Assembly: GCA_963790045.1 (NCBI GenBank)
Contig: CAWBMS010000012.1
Location: 1 to 46,409, forward strand
Direction: 5' to 3'
Source of the DNA: DATKMP01 sp963790045
Lineage (GTDB): Bacteria; Bacteroidota; Ignavibacteria; UBA10030
Length of the DNA stretch: 46,409 nt
Shown here: positions 27,409-35,386 of the stretch, piece after piece
Position numbering within the stretch: the stretch's first letter is position 1
Layout of the letters: the number at the start of each line of letters is the position of its first letter
Notes under the pieces: model-generated
Database searches by the model: none
The model's input: only the letters and a program-made list of their open reading frames with translations
Told to the model about the DNA's origin: nothing
Position numbers and translations under genes: made by a program

Positions 27409-27822
27409 TTACATCTCCACAGAAGGATACGATTCCACATGCCGTTCATTCCCGGCTCCATAGAATGATGCAGTCCGTCCGATAAAATCTACGTCGTACC
27501 GAATCACGCCGGCGTTCCACACTGCAAGTAAAAATTCCGAGAATCTGCTGTTGCCGGCATAATCTTTTTGAAGCGTCGTAAGAAGTGCATCACGGTTAAA
27601 TACTGGGACATCGGTTACATCTTTCACCAATGGAATTCCCGGCATTACAACGTTTCCTTGCTTGGTAATAAAAATGCTCTGGCAGGAAGGAAGAGAGCAG
27701 ATATTGTGCCTGACGCCTGCACGTGAGAGCGTTTCAATAAAATATGGAAATCCGCCGACCTTCGGACGTCCTGTGATTGCCTGCTGATATGCCGCTTGCA
27801 GATTTTCAATTGCTTTACTCAT
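27409..27822 (-). CDS. DUF1398-like protein
   Basis: A 137-residue soluble protein without signal or membrane segments. The C-terminal part (WNAGVIRYDVDFIGRTASFY followed by GAGNERHVESYP) resembles the end of DUF1398/YbcV-type proteins, and the N-terminal half (GFPYFIETLSRAGV) also fits. The function of that family is unknown. It converges with the methyltransferase gene and has 251 bases of upstream sequence holding only short hairpins, such as CCGCCA/TGGCGG near 28030. Confidence 0.6.
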   Translation of the reverse strand: MSKAIENLQAAYQQAITGRPKVGGFPYFIETLSRAGVRHNICSLPSCQSIFITKQGNVVMPGIPLVKDVTDVPVFNRDALLTTLQKDYAGNSRFSEFLLAVWNAGVIRYDVDFIGRTASFYGAGNERHVESYPSVEM

Positions 27823-28073
27823 AGAGGCCTCTCAAAAAAATGTATGTTTTCCAATCAATGGAATATCGTTAACGTTCTCTTTTTAATTTCAACCTTTTCA
27901 TGGTTTGATAAGTTCCATCATTTTTCAATCTTTAAAGAGTAAAAAAAGTCATTCCCGATATCTTCTATGGGAATCCTTACAAGAAGTTAATTGATAGTTA
28001 AAAAAGGAAAGGTAGCACGTTTCGATCCGCCAAACAGCTGGCGGGCAAGCATACTCAACGTAACGATTGAAGA

Positions 28074-28580
28074 TTATTTTCTTAACCACGTTAGAGATAA
28101 ATCCGATTCAAATCCGCCGTCGGAAGTAGGGATGCGTTTTTTGAATCTGCCTTCGATCTGAAATCCGAGCGATTCGTACAATGCAACTGCTTTGGTGTTG
28201 CTTTCCCGCGCAACGAGCTCAATCCGTAAAATTTCAGGATGACGTGTTTCTACTTCATGGATCAACGTTGAAAATATTGCACCTCCGATGCCGCGATGTT
28301 GAAATTGCGGATGAACAGCGATGGTGAGATCGCCAAACACATTTGTAAAAATATCCAGCTCTGGTTTATAGCAATGAATTTCCCCAACAATCATTCCCGC
28401 CTCTTCAGCAACAAGGATAATTCCCTTTGCAAGACTCTTTTGTACAAACCCTTCCACGTACGCAAGAGTGATTTCTTCTTCCGTCCGTGCTAATCCGCCG
28501 CTGGTTGCGGCAACGTGACGGTACAGCATGATAATCCGCTCAACGTCGGTTAACGCCCCATGTCGTACGGTATAATTCAT
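28074..28580 (-). CDS. GNAT-family N-acetyltransferase
   Basis: A 168-residue acetyl-CoA-dependent acyltransferase, using the ATG at 28580, where family homology begins; the frame stays open upstream into nadB. GNAT landmarks are the substrate-side strand GIILVAEEAGMIVGEI, the acetyl-CoA-binding VHPQFQHRGIGGAIFSTLI and the C-terminal ALYESLGFQIEGR. The last feature resembles Rim/PhnO-type enzymes. It starts 7 bases after the nadB stop codon, so it is the last gene of the nad operon; its acceptor is unknown. Confidence 0.85.
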   Translation of the reverse strand: MNYTVRHGALTDVERIIMLYRHVAATSGGLARTEEEITLAYVEGFVQKSLAKGIILVAEEAGMIVGEIHCYKPELDIFTNVFGDLTIAVHPQFQHRGIGGAIFSTLIHEVETRHPEILRIELVARESNTKAVALYESLGFQIEGRFKKRIPTSDGGFESDLSLTWLRK

Positions 28581-28587
28581 TGGAAAT

Positions 28588-30156
28588 TTATTGGCGGTAG
28601 TGGCAGCCGACGCTTGTTTTATTTTCCCATGCGGCAATGGCAATGATGATTGCCGTACGAACGGCGTTGCGCAATCCAAGAATGCCGTCCGTTAATTTGA
28701 CTGCACGGTAGAATCGTTCGATTTCAGATTCCAGATGACGCAGTTCGCGGATGGAACGCTGTAAGCGTTCGTTGGTGCGAATCAATCCCACATAATTCCA
28801 CATGATGTTTTTAATCACACTCATATCCTGACTGATGAGCGCGGCATCCGGCATTTCGGTTCCGGTTTCGTGCCAAGCGGGAAATTCAAGTGGTGAGGGC
28901 TGAGGAAATGTGTCGAGCGAATCTTTAATGTGCATTGCAGCGCGATGTCCCCACACAACGCCTTCTAATAACGATGTGCTCGCAAGTCGATTGGCTCCAT
29001 GCAAACCTGTGCATGCAACTTCGCCGACAGCATACAATTGATTGACCGTGGTGCGTCCCCATTCGTCTGACCAAACGCCGCCGCAGAAAAAATGTGCAGC
29101 AGGAACGACGGGAATCGGTTCCTTCGTAATATCGACGCCGTATTGAAGACAGCGTTTGTAAATGGAAGGAAAGCGCGCACGAATTTCATCCGCAGAAAGT
29201 TTGGAAGCGATATTGAGATACACATTGGGGATGTTGCGCGTGAACATTTCCTGATGAATGCTGCGTGCGACGATGTCGCGGGGAGCAAGGTCTTTCCATT
29301 CGGCATCGTAGTGCTGCATAAACGGTTCACCGTTTTCATTCATCAGTGTTGCACCTGCGCCACGCATTGCCTCGGTAATGAGAAACGTTGGCGCGGTCTT
29401 TTGATAAAATGCGGTGGGATGGAATTGCACGAACTCGCAATTCAACACGCGTGCACCGGCACGATATGACATAGCCAGACCATCGCCGCGTGCGCCGGAG
29501 GGATTGGTGGTGCGTAAATAAATTTGTCCCAGCCCGCCGGTGGCGAGAATGGTTGCTCGTGCAAGCACACGCTGCACGAATCCCGTCTCTTGATCTAATA
29601 AATATGCGCCGACGCATGACAGCGGATCATACATGCTTAATCGATTGACGGAGTTATGTGCGGGCGTGAGAAAATCGACAGCAGTTTTTCCTGTTAAGAG
29701 TGTAATGCCGGGATGTTTTAGAACTGCCTGCATCAAACATGTTTCGATCAATTTGCCGGTGGCATCGGTGGCGTGAATAATGCGCGCTACGGAATGCCCG
29801 CCTTCGCGATTGAGGGACAAGGTTCCATCCGGCGTTCGATCGAACGGAATTTTTATTTGATCCAACAAAATCGATTGAACGAGTTTCGGACCGTCTTCCG
29901 CAAGAATTTTTACTGCTTGCGGATTGGAATAATTTGCTCCGGCATGAATAATATCTTTTTCCAACAACTCGGGAGAATCATCTTCGCCTTTGAAAATAAT
30001 TCCGCCCTGCGCATAATACGTGTTGGTATCTTCCGGCGCAGAGGCGCGCGTAGCAACGACGACATGAATGCCGGCATCGGCAAGCTGCAATGCGGCGATG
30101 CTTCCGGCGACGCCGCAACCTAAGATCAACACATCACATTCAGTACATTCCTGCAT
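28588..30156 (-). CDS. nadB: L-aspartate oxidase
   Basis: FAD enzyme that oxidises L-aspartate to iminoaspartate, the first step of de novo NAD synthesis. The 522-residue protein has the FAD-binding DVLILGCGVAGSIAALQLAD, the NTYYAQGGI block, the catalytic-domain EGGHSVARIIHATD, the QFHPTAF motif, RGAGATLMNENGEPFM and the HGANRLASTSLLEG signature. It ends with the NadB-type VGCHYR. It lies 9 bases after nadA. Confidence 0.95.
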   Translation of the reverse strand: MQECTECDVLILGCGVAGSIAALQLADAGIHVVVATRASAPEDTNTYYAQGGIIFKGEDDSPELLEKDIIHAGANYSNPQAVKILAEDGPKLVQSILLDQIKIPFDRTPDGTLSLNREGGHSVARIIHATDATGKLIETCLMQAVLKHPGITLLTGKTAVDFLTPAHNSVNRLSMYDPLSCVGAYLLDQETGFVQRVLARATILATGGLGQIYLRTTNPSGARGDGLAMSYRAGARVLNCEFVQFHPTAFYQKTAPTFLITEAMRGAGATLMNENGEPFMQHYDAEWKDLAPRDIVARSIHQEMFTRNIPNVYLNIASKLSADEIRARFPSIYKRCLQYGVDITKEPIPVVPAAHFFCGGVWSDEWGRTTVNQLYAVGEVACTGLHGANRLASTSLLEGVVWGHRAAMHIKDSLDTFPQPSPLEFPAWHETGTEMPDAALISQDMSVIKNIMWNYVGLIRTNERLQRSIRELRHLESEIERFYRAVKLTDGILGLRNAVRTAIIIAIAAWENKTSVGCHYRQ

Positions 30157-30165
30157 AATTTACTT

Positions 30166-31224
30166 TCAATCGAGCGGGCGTGGAACGGACGGCGCAATGG
30201 CAAGCATGCGTTCCAGTGCTTTGAGTGCGCGCACGCGAATATGCTCCGGCACTTCGATAACGTAGCGCGTTTGCTTGAGCGATTCCAGCGTATCTTCCAA
30301 AGTAATTTCGTTCATGTGAGGGCAGCGAACGCTGCACATACGCAGCATGTTTTTATCGGGATTTGCCGCAGCGATGTTGTCGCCCATCGAACATTCCGTC
30401 AATAATAAATAATGCGGCGCGTTGTTTTGTTGAACGTATTTGATCATTGCAGAGGTGCTGCCGGAAAAATCTGCGGCAGCGGTCACATCGGGACTGCATT
30501 CGGGATGCGCGAGGATCACTGCATCGGGAAATTGTTTGCGCACGTTCTGAATATCTTCCACCGTATATTTTTCATGAACTTCGCATCGCGCATGCCACGC
30601 AATCAACACTCTATCTAATGTTGTATCGGTTGATGGATTGCCGTTGGTTGCGGGGAAGATAATATGCCGTCCGGTCTCTCGCGCAACGTTGCGTGCAAGA
30701 TATTCGTCCGGCAGAAAAATAATTGTGTCCGTCTTCAACGATTCAACAACCGCTGATGCGTTGCTGGAGGTGCAGCAAATATCCGTTTCTGCTTTTACTT
30801 CAGCAGAAGTGTTCACGTAGGTTACCACAGGCACGCCGGGATATTGCGCTTTCAATTTGCGAACATCTTCTGCGGTGATGCCGTCGGCAAGCGAACAGCC
30901 GGCTTTCTTTGCGGGAAGCAAAACGATTTTATCCGGCGAAAGAATCTTTGCCGTCTCCGCCATAAACTTGACGCCGCAAAAGACAATAATATCATTTTTT
31001 GTTTTTGACGCTGCGCGCGCAAGTTCCAACGAATCGCCTGTAATATCGCATATAGAATGATACAACGCCGGTTCCATGTAATTGTCGCCGAGAATAATGG
31101 CGTTGCGTGCGTGTTTGAGTTCAATAATTTCTGCCGCGATTCCGGCTTTATATTTCAACTCAACGTCGGGAACAACGTTCTTCAACTTGCGATGTAACTC
31201 TTGATAAATTTGTTCTGCGTTCAT
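30166..31224 (-). CDS. nadA: Quinolinate synthase
   Basis: Condenses iminoaspartate with dihydroxyacetone phosphate to quinolinate, using a [4Fe-4S] cluster. The 352-residue product has three likely cluster cysteines: Cys83 in DIIVFCGVKFMAE, Cys243 in HPECSPDV, and one in CSVRCPHMNEITLE. It also has the substrate-binding GDNYMEP and VVTYVNTSAEVKAE blocks. It starts 4 bases after nadC. Confidence 0.95.
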   Translation of the reverse strand: MNAEQIYQELHRKLKNVVPDVELKYKAGIAAEIIELKHARNAIILGDNYMEPALYHSICDITGDSLELARAASKTKNDIIVFCGVKFMAETAKILSPDKIVLLPAKKAGCSLADGITAEDVRKLKAQYPGVPVVTYVNTSAEVKAETDICCTSSNASAVVESLKTDTIIFLPDEYLARNVARETGRHIIFPATNGNPSTDTTLDRVLIAWHARCEVHEKYTVEDIQNVRKQFPDAVILAHPECSPDVTAAADFSGSTSAMIKYVQQNNAPHYLLLTECSMGDNIAAANPDKNMLRMCSVRCPHMNEITLEDTLESLKQTRYVIEVPEHIRVRALKALERMLAIAPSVPRPLD

Positions 31225-31228
31225 ATTC

Positions 31229-32071
31229 TTATGCTTTGATCAAAAAACTAATATCAAGAGCGCGCACGGAATGTGTGAGCGCACCGATGGAAATCATATC
31301 CACGCCGGTTGCCGCAACTTCGGCAACATTGGCGAGTGTTACATTGCCGGATGCTTCGAGCGGAACACGTCCGGCGGTAATGATAACGGCTTCTCGCATC
31401 TCCGCAATCGACATATTATCTAACAAGATGCGATCCACTTTTAGTGCCAGCGCCTCACGAAGCTCTGCAAGATTTTTTACTTCCACTTCAATCGGGCGTT
31501 TTTTTGTATCTGTTGCCCACACTTGCGTAACGGCTTGTGTAATACCGCATGCAGCTTCAATGTGATTTTCTTTTATCAATACCATATCAAATAAACCGAT
31601 GCGGTGATTTTCTCCGCCGCCGAGTTTTACAGCGAGTTTATCTAACGTGCGAAGTCCGGGAACGGTTTTGCGCGTATCGAGAATGATGACCTGCGTTCCC
31701 TTCACTGCATCCACGTACGCGCGAGTCGCGGTTGCAATGCCGCTCATACGCTGGAAGAAATTCAATGCCGTACGTTCTGCGGAAAGCAATGCGCGTCCGT
31801 TGCCAATGACTTCTGCAAGCTTTTGTTTATTGTGAACACGGTCGCCGTCTTTTACGAACGGTTTGAATACGACACGCTTATCCAACTGCTTGAGTGTGTC
31901 GTGAACGATTTCCAATCCTGCAACAATACCGGCTTCCTTCGCAATAAAAATTCCGTGCAGCTGTGTGCGTGCCGGTACCGTGCTGAGCGTGGTAATATCG
32001 CCGTCACCGATGTCTTCGTGCAGCGCGCGACGGATAATTTCTTTTGTTTCTCTTTGTAATGGCATCTTCAT
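31229..32071 (-). CDS. nadC: Nicotinate-nucleotide pyrophosphorylase (carboxylating)
   Basis: Converts quinolinate and PRPP to nicotinate mononucleotide. The 280-residue product opens with ALHEDIGDGDITT. It carries the phosphate-binding RTALNFFQRMSGIAT, the ILDTRKTVPGLR and KLGGGENHRIGL signatures, and EVEVKNLAE with the closing barrel strands (LLDNMS; EASGNV; GVDMISIGALTHS). It is the first gene of nadC-nadA-nadB-GNAT, so the operon promoter should lie in 32072-32300. No clear regulator box was recognised there. Confidence 0.95.
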   Translation of the reverse strand: MKMPLQRETKEIIRRALHEDIGDGDITTLSTVPARTQLHGIFIAKEAGIVAGLEIVHDTLKQLDKRVVFKPFVKDGDRVHNKQKLAEVIGNGRALLSAERTALNFFQRMSGIATATRAYVDAVKGTQVIILDTRKTVPGLRTLDKLAVKLGGGENHRIGLFDMVLIKENHIEAACGITQAVTQVWATDTKKRPIEVEVKNLAELREALALKVDRILLDNMSIAEMREAVIITAGRVPLEASGNVTLANVAEVAATGVDMISIGALTHSVRALDISFLIKA

Positions 32072-32313
32072 TCCTCTATAATATACGGAAGTTTGAAGAA
32101 AGAATTTGAATAGCGAAGCAATGCGTGTCTGCGCAAACGATATTTTGCCGTGAGCCCAAAAAATATATTTTTCACTTGCATGTAATTAAAATACATTGTA
32201 CCATTTTCTCAGTTTTAATATCAGATAAGAAGACTAAAAAAAGAAGTAGTACGAATAAATCGGTTATACGTGCCGATGTGCTCTCTTGAGGTTATATAAA
32301 AAGAAATATTTTA

Positions 32314-32378
32314 GGTAGCCGCGGACTTTACGTCCGCGCTTTTGATTGGAAAACGCAAGCGTGAAGCTTGCGGCTACC
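32314..32378. repeat. Cloverleaf-like composite palindrome
   Basis: An outer perfect 9-bp stem (GGTAGCCGC 32314-32322, GCGGCTACC 32370-32378) encloses two hairpins: GCGGAC/GTCCGC and GCAAGC/GCTTGC. A short T run follows. It lies in the 862-base gap between nadC and the next gene and looks like a BIME-type element. Confidence 0.75.
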
Positions 32379-32469
32379 CTTTTTAGACAGCCTCGAACAT
32401 TTGGTTTCGTTGCAGTTCGGGAACGCATCGGGATAAGGTTTAAGATTTGTTTTTGTCGATTTGTGAGTT

Positions 32470-32638
32470 GTCATGCCCCAGATCTTTTGTCGGCTTGCCC
32501 GCCTTGTCCGCCGCAGGCGTGACCTCTTTATGGAGGGGCATCCAGAACAGAGGCATACAATTGATGAGAAGAGAATGTTTTTCTATTGCCAGAATAAACT
32601 CAGGGCTGGATTCCCGCTAACGGCATGCCGGGAATGAC
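32470..32638. repeat. MITE-like element, copy 1
   Basis: About 169 bp bounded by GTCATGCCCC and GGGAATGAC, which form imperfect terminal inverted repeats of the type GTCATNCCC. Internal blocks shared with copy 2 include GGGCATCCAGAA, TTGATGAGAAGA, CCAGAATAAAC and GGCTGGATTCC. No ORF lies inside. Confidence 0.7.
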
Positions 32639-32674
32639 ACATGCTGTTTAGGTGAAGCGAAAAAAGAAAAAAGT

Positions 32675-32840
32675 GTCATGCCCAAGTTTTGTAATCGGGC
32701 ATCCAGAATAGAGGGCATGAAATTGGTGAGAAGAATATGCTTATGTATTACCAGAATAAACGATGGCTGGATTCCTCGCCTTCGGCGAGCAAGCCGCTTG
32801 TCACGAAAGTGATGCCTTTGGCAAAGCACGCGGGGATGAC
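32675..32840. repeat. MITE-like element, copy 2
   Basis: About 166 bp, tandem to copy 1 in the same orientation. It opens GTCATGCCCAAG and closes GGGGATGAC, with the same internal blocks in the same order. An extra set of small hairpins (CTCGCCTTCGGCGAG among them) lies in its right end. The start codon of the next gene is about 95 bases downstream. Confidence 0.7.
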
Positions 32841-32933
32841 AACGTCCCGATGTATCAGGATCGGGGTATTGAACCCAATAGAGAATAAGCGGATATTTAA
32901 TTTAGTTTCGAAATATTATCAAGGAGAATTCTT

Positions 32934-35060
32934 ATGAAAGTTCGCATTTATGTTTTGATATCGTTTTTTCTCGTGCTTACCTTTTTGAATAATGTGGAAG
33001 CTCAGTGGAAAAAAGCAAACGGTCCATTTAGCCGCGGCATCGATCTTTTTTATGTAAGCGGCAATAACATTTTCACCTTAACATCCGATAGTATTTATCT
33101 TTCTACGGACAATGCCAGGACGTGGACATCCATCAGCAAAGGCATCGCTCCTCCCAGCAACGGATTTTCGTCTTTTGATACTATCGGACATCATCTCTTC
33201 GTTATAGATAATGGAGGCGGTCATTATCACTCGAAGGATAATGGATTAACTTGGAGCAAGTATATCGATAGCATATCAGGCGCTCCTATCTGGAATTTTG
33301 CATCGATTGATTCCAATTTATTTGCAGGAACATACGGGGCCGGAGTATTTTGTTCGAAAGATTCGGGCACAACATGGACAGCGGTAAATAGCGGATTAAA
33401 AAATTTGCATACCGGATTAATTTATAGCTATGGAAAAAATTTATTTGCCGTGAATGATTCCGGATATTTTCGTTCTACTTCTAATGGAATATCATGGACT
33501 CAATTGCAAACGGGAGGGTGCACGAATATCGTCGGAAGTGATTCCGTCCTTTATGGCAGAGGAAGCGGAATGTATCAATCCACCGACACCGGAAAAAGTT
33601 GGAACAAGATCGGAAACATCAAGAATCCTAAAATCTTTGCTCTTCACGGATCGCATATTTTAGTTTCAACAGATATTATCATGGGCGGCCGTACTTACTA
33701 TTCAACGAACAACGGCACCCAATGGACAGACGTGAGCAGCGGTGTAACCAATAGAAACATTTCCGCTGTAGCACTTACTGATTCAATTCTTCTCATCGGA
33801 ACTGCGAATGGCGGAATCTATCGATCGAGCAACAATGGTGTTACATGGACTGAAGCAAATAATGGTATCGCAGCGTCGTATCCGTTGCCTGTCAAATCGC
33901 TGGCGTTACAAGGAGGGAACTTGTTTGCGGGTACAGATGGAGGCGGAATATTCCGGTCGTCGGACAAAGGATCGAACTGGAAAGAAATAAATACCGGTTT
34001 GGGGCTGAAACATGTTATTTCGCTCACATCGTACGGAACAAACGTATTCGCCGGAACAATCTTTGGTAAAATTTTTCGCTCCGATAATGAAGGAGAAAAC
34101 TGGACGCTGGTCAATAATGGTCTACCGAGCGATAGCTCTCTTCCTTCTTATGAGTATCCTCTTCTTCTTGAACTCCCTCTCATATTCTGCGATACGACAC
34201 TTTTTGCTACAATCGGTTATTCAACAGGAGGAATCTTCCGAAGTACCAATTACGGTACAAACTGGGTTCCTGTCCCCTATGGTTCAGGATCCTATTTTGC
34301 CACAAGTGGTACGACAATATATGGCGGCGGCGGAGGAGTCTGTCACATTACCGAAAATGGGACTACATGGATCGCCGATACAAACGGATTACCTGTTAAT
34401 GGCGCCAATGTTTCTGCGCTTGCTATTCATGATTCTACTGTCTTTGCAGGAAACGGTGGCTATGGAATTTATACATTGTCTATTCATGGATCGACATGGA
34501 AACCCGCCAATACGGGATTGCCACAAAATTATCCGAGTGTCGTCAGAATGGTAACCGCAGGCAAATATGTTTTTGCCCTTCTTATTACCGGTATGTATTA
34601 TACTTCGAATGACGGAGCAACATGGAATTCCGTCACTTCAGCTTTTCTAGACGATGGAGCATATACACTTATTGCTGATTCCACAAACATATATGCGGGA
34701 TTGTTCGGTTCGGTTGCAACAGAAGGAGTTTATTACCATCCCATCTCAGCATTGATTACATCAGTATCAAACGACGGGAAGAAAGTTCCTTCTCGATTCT
34801 CGTTGTCGCAAAACTATCCCAACCCATTCAATCCAACAACAACGATTACGTATGATATACCTGCGGGGACGTATGGTCATACGTCCCTACGTGTGTATAA
34901 CATTTTGGGGCGTGAAGTGGCAACGCTCGTGAATGAAACGAAAGCGGCGGGCACATATCATGTTACGTTCGATGCAAGTAAACTGCCGAGCGGTATTTAT
35001 TTTTATCGGTTACAATCAGGATCGTTCACTCAAACGAAAAAACTTGTGGTGTTGAAATAG
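32934..35060 (+). CDS. Secreted Asp-box (BNR) repeat protein with T9SS-type sorting domain
   Basis: A 708-residue secreted protein with a signal peptide (cleavage near NVEAQW). Residues ~30-610 form beta-propeller-like repeats with about twelve Asp-box motifs of the S-x-D-x-G-x-T-W type (SKDNGLTW; SKDSGTTW; STDTGKSW; SSNNGVTW; SSDKGSNW; TSNDGATW). The last ~85 residues form a type IX secretion C-terminal domain: SQNYPNPFNPTTTITYDIP, then LRVYNILGREVATLVNE, ending GIYFYRLQ and KKLVVLK. It is probably exported to or anchored at the surface; no sialidase catalytic residues were identified. A palindrome is embedded in the sorting-domain coding sequence. Confidence 0.88.
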   Translation: MKVRIYVLISFFLVLTFLNNVEAQWKKANGPFSRGIDLFYVSGNNIFTLTSDSIYLSTDNARTWTSISKGIAPPSNGFSSFDTIGHHLFVIDNGGGHYHSKDNGLTWSKYIDSISGAPIWNFASIDSNLFAGTYGAGVFCSKDSGTTWTAVNSGLKNLHTGLIYSYGKNLFAVNDSGYFRSTSNGISWTQLQTGGCTNIVGSDSVLYGRGSGMYQSTDTGKSWNKIGNIKNPKIFALHGSHILVSTDIIMGGRTYYSTNNGTQWTDVSSGVTNRNISAVALTDSILLIGTANGGIYRSSNNGVTWTEANNGIAASYPLPVKSLALQGGNLFAGTDGGGIFRSSDKGSNWKEINTGLGLKHVISLTSYGTNVFAGTIFGKIFRSDNEGENWTLVNNGLPSDSSLPSYEYPLLLELPLIFCDTTLFATIGYSTGGIFRSTNYGTNWVPVPYGSGSYFATSGTTIYGGGGGVCHITENGTTWIADTNGLPVNGANVSALAIHDSTVFAGNGGYGIYTLSIHGSTWKPANTGLPQNYPSVVRMVTAGKYVFALLITGMYYTSNDGATWNSVTSAFLDDGAYTLIADSTNIYAGLFGSVATEGVYYHPISALITSVSNDGKKVPSRFSLSQNYPNPFNPTTTITYDIPAGTYGHTSLRVYNILGREVATLVNETKAAGTYHVTFDASKLPSGIYFYRLQSGSFTQTKKLVVLK
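34866..34887. repeat. Palindrome inside the sorting-domain coding sequence
   Basis: GGGACGTATG and CATACGTCCC form a perfect 10-bp stem with a 2-nt loop. It encodes an insertion (about GTYGHTS) between the YDIP and LRVYN blocks of the sorting domain. The paralogous domain at 39.2 kb has QQSNVKIAVYD there without a palindrome. Confidence 0.7.
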
Positions 35061-35073
35061 ATAGTAGTGGAGG

Positions 35074-35279
35074 TTGTCCAAAAAGTCCTTTATTACATCA
35101 TTGCGATCCCGACACAGTCGGGAGAAGCCACGAAGTGATGGCGTTGCCACAATCTCGATTTCGATTTTAAACCAAAATGTTAGATTGCTTCGTCGCTTTA
35201 ATAATTTGTATCACGCTACGCGTGATTCTGTTAAATGCTTCCAGCTTCGCAATGACGTTAGTTTACTTTTTGGCCACAA
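35074..35279. repeat. Nested inverted-repeat element (MITE-like)
   Basis: Outer inverted repeats (TTGTCCAAAAAGT 35074-35086; ACTTTTTGGCCACAA 35265-35279, a 2-nt difference) enclose a second pair with perfect ends (TCATTGCGA 35098-35106; TCGCAATGA 35247-35255). Internal hairpins include CCCGAC/GTCGGG. It occupies most of the gap between two genes; nothing else is seen there. Confidence 0.7.
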
Positions 35280-35386
35280 ACGATAATCCCTCAAGGGAGG
35301 GCTGACCGGAAAGGAAAAACAAGTAATTAAAAGATTGAATTTCAACGGATACTTTTGCAAGATACAGTAACATCAATAACCGATAA

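Noticed and set aside
31229..32300. NAD-responsive riboswitch or NrtR/NiaR operator upstream of nadC
   Set aside because: No convincing conserved palindrome or aptamer-like fold was seen in the ~230 bases upstream of the operon.
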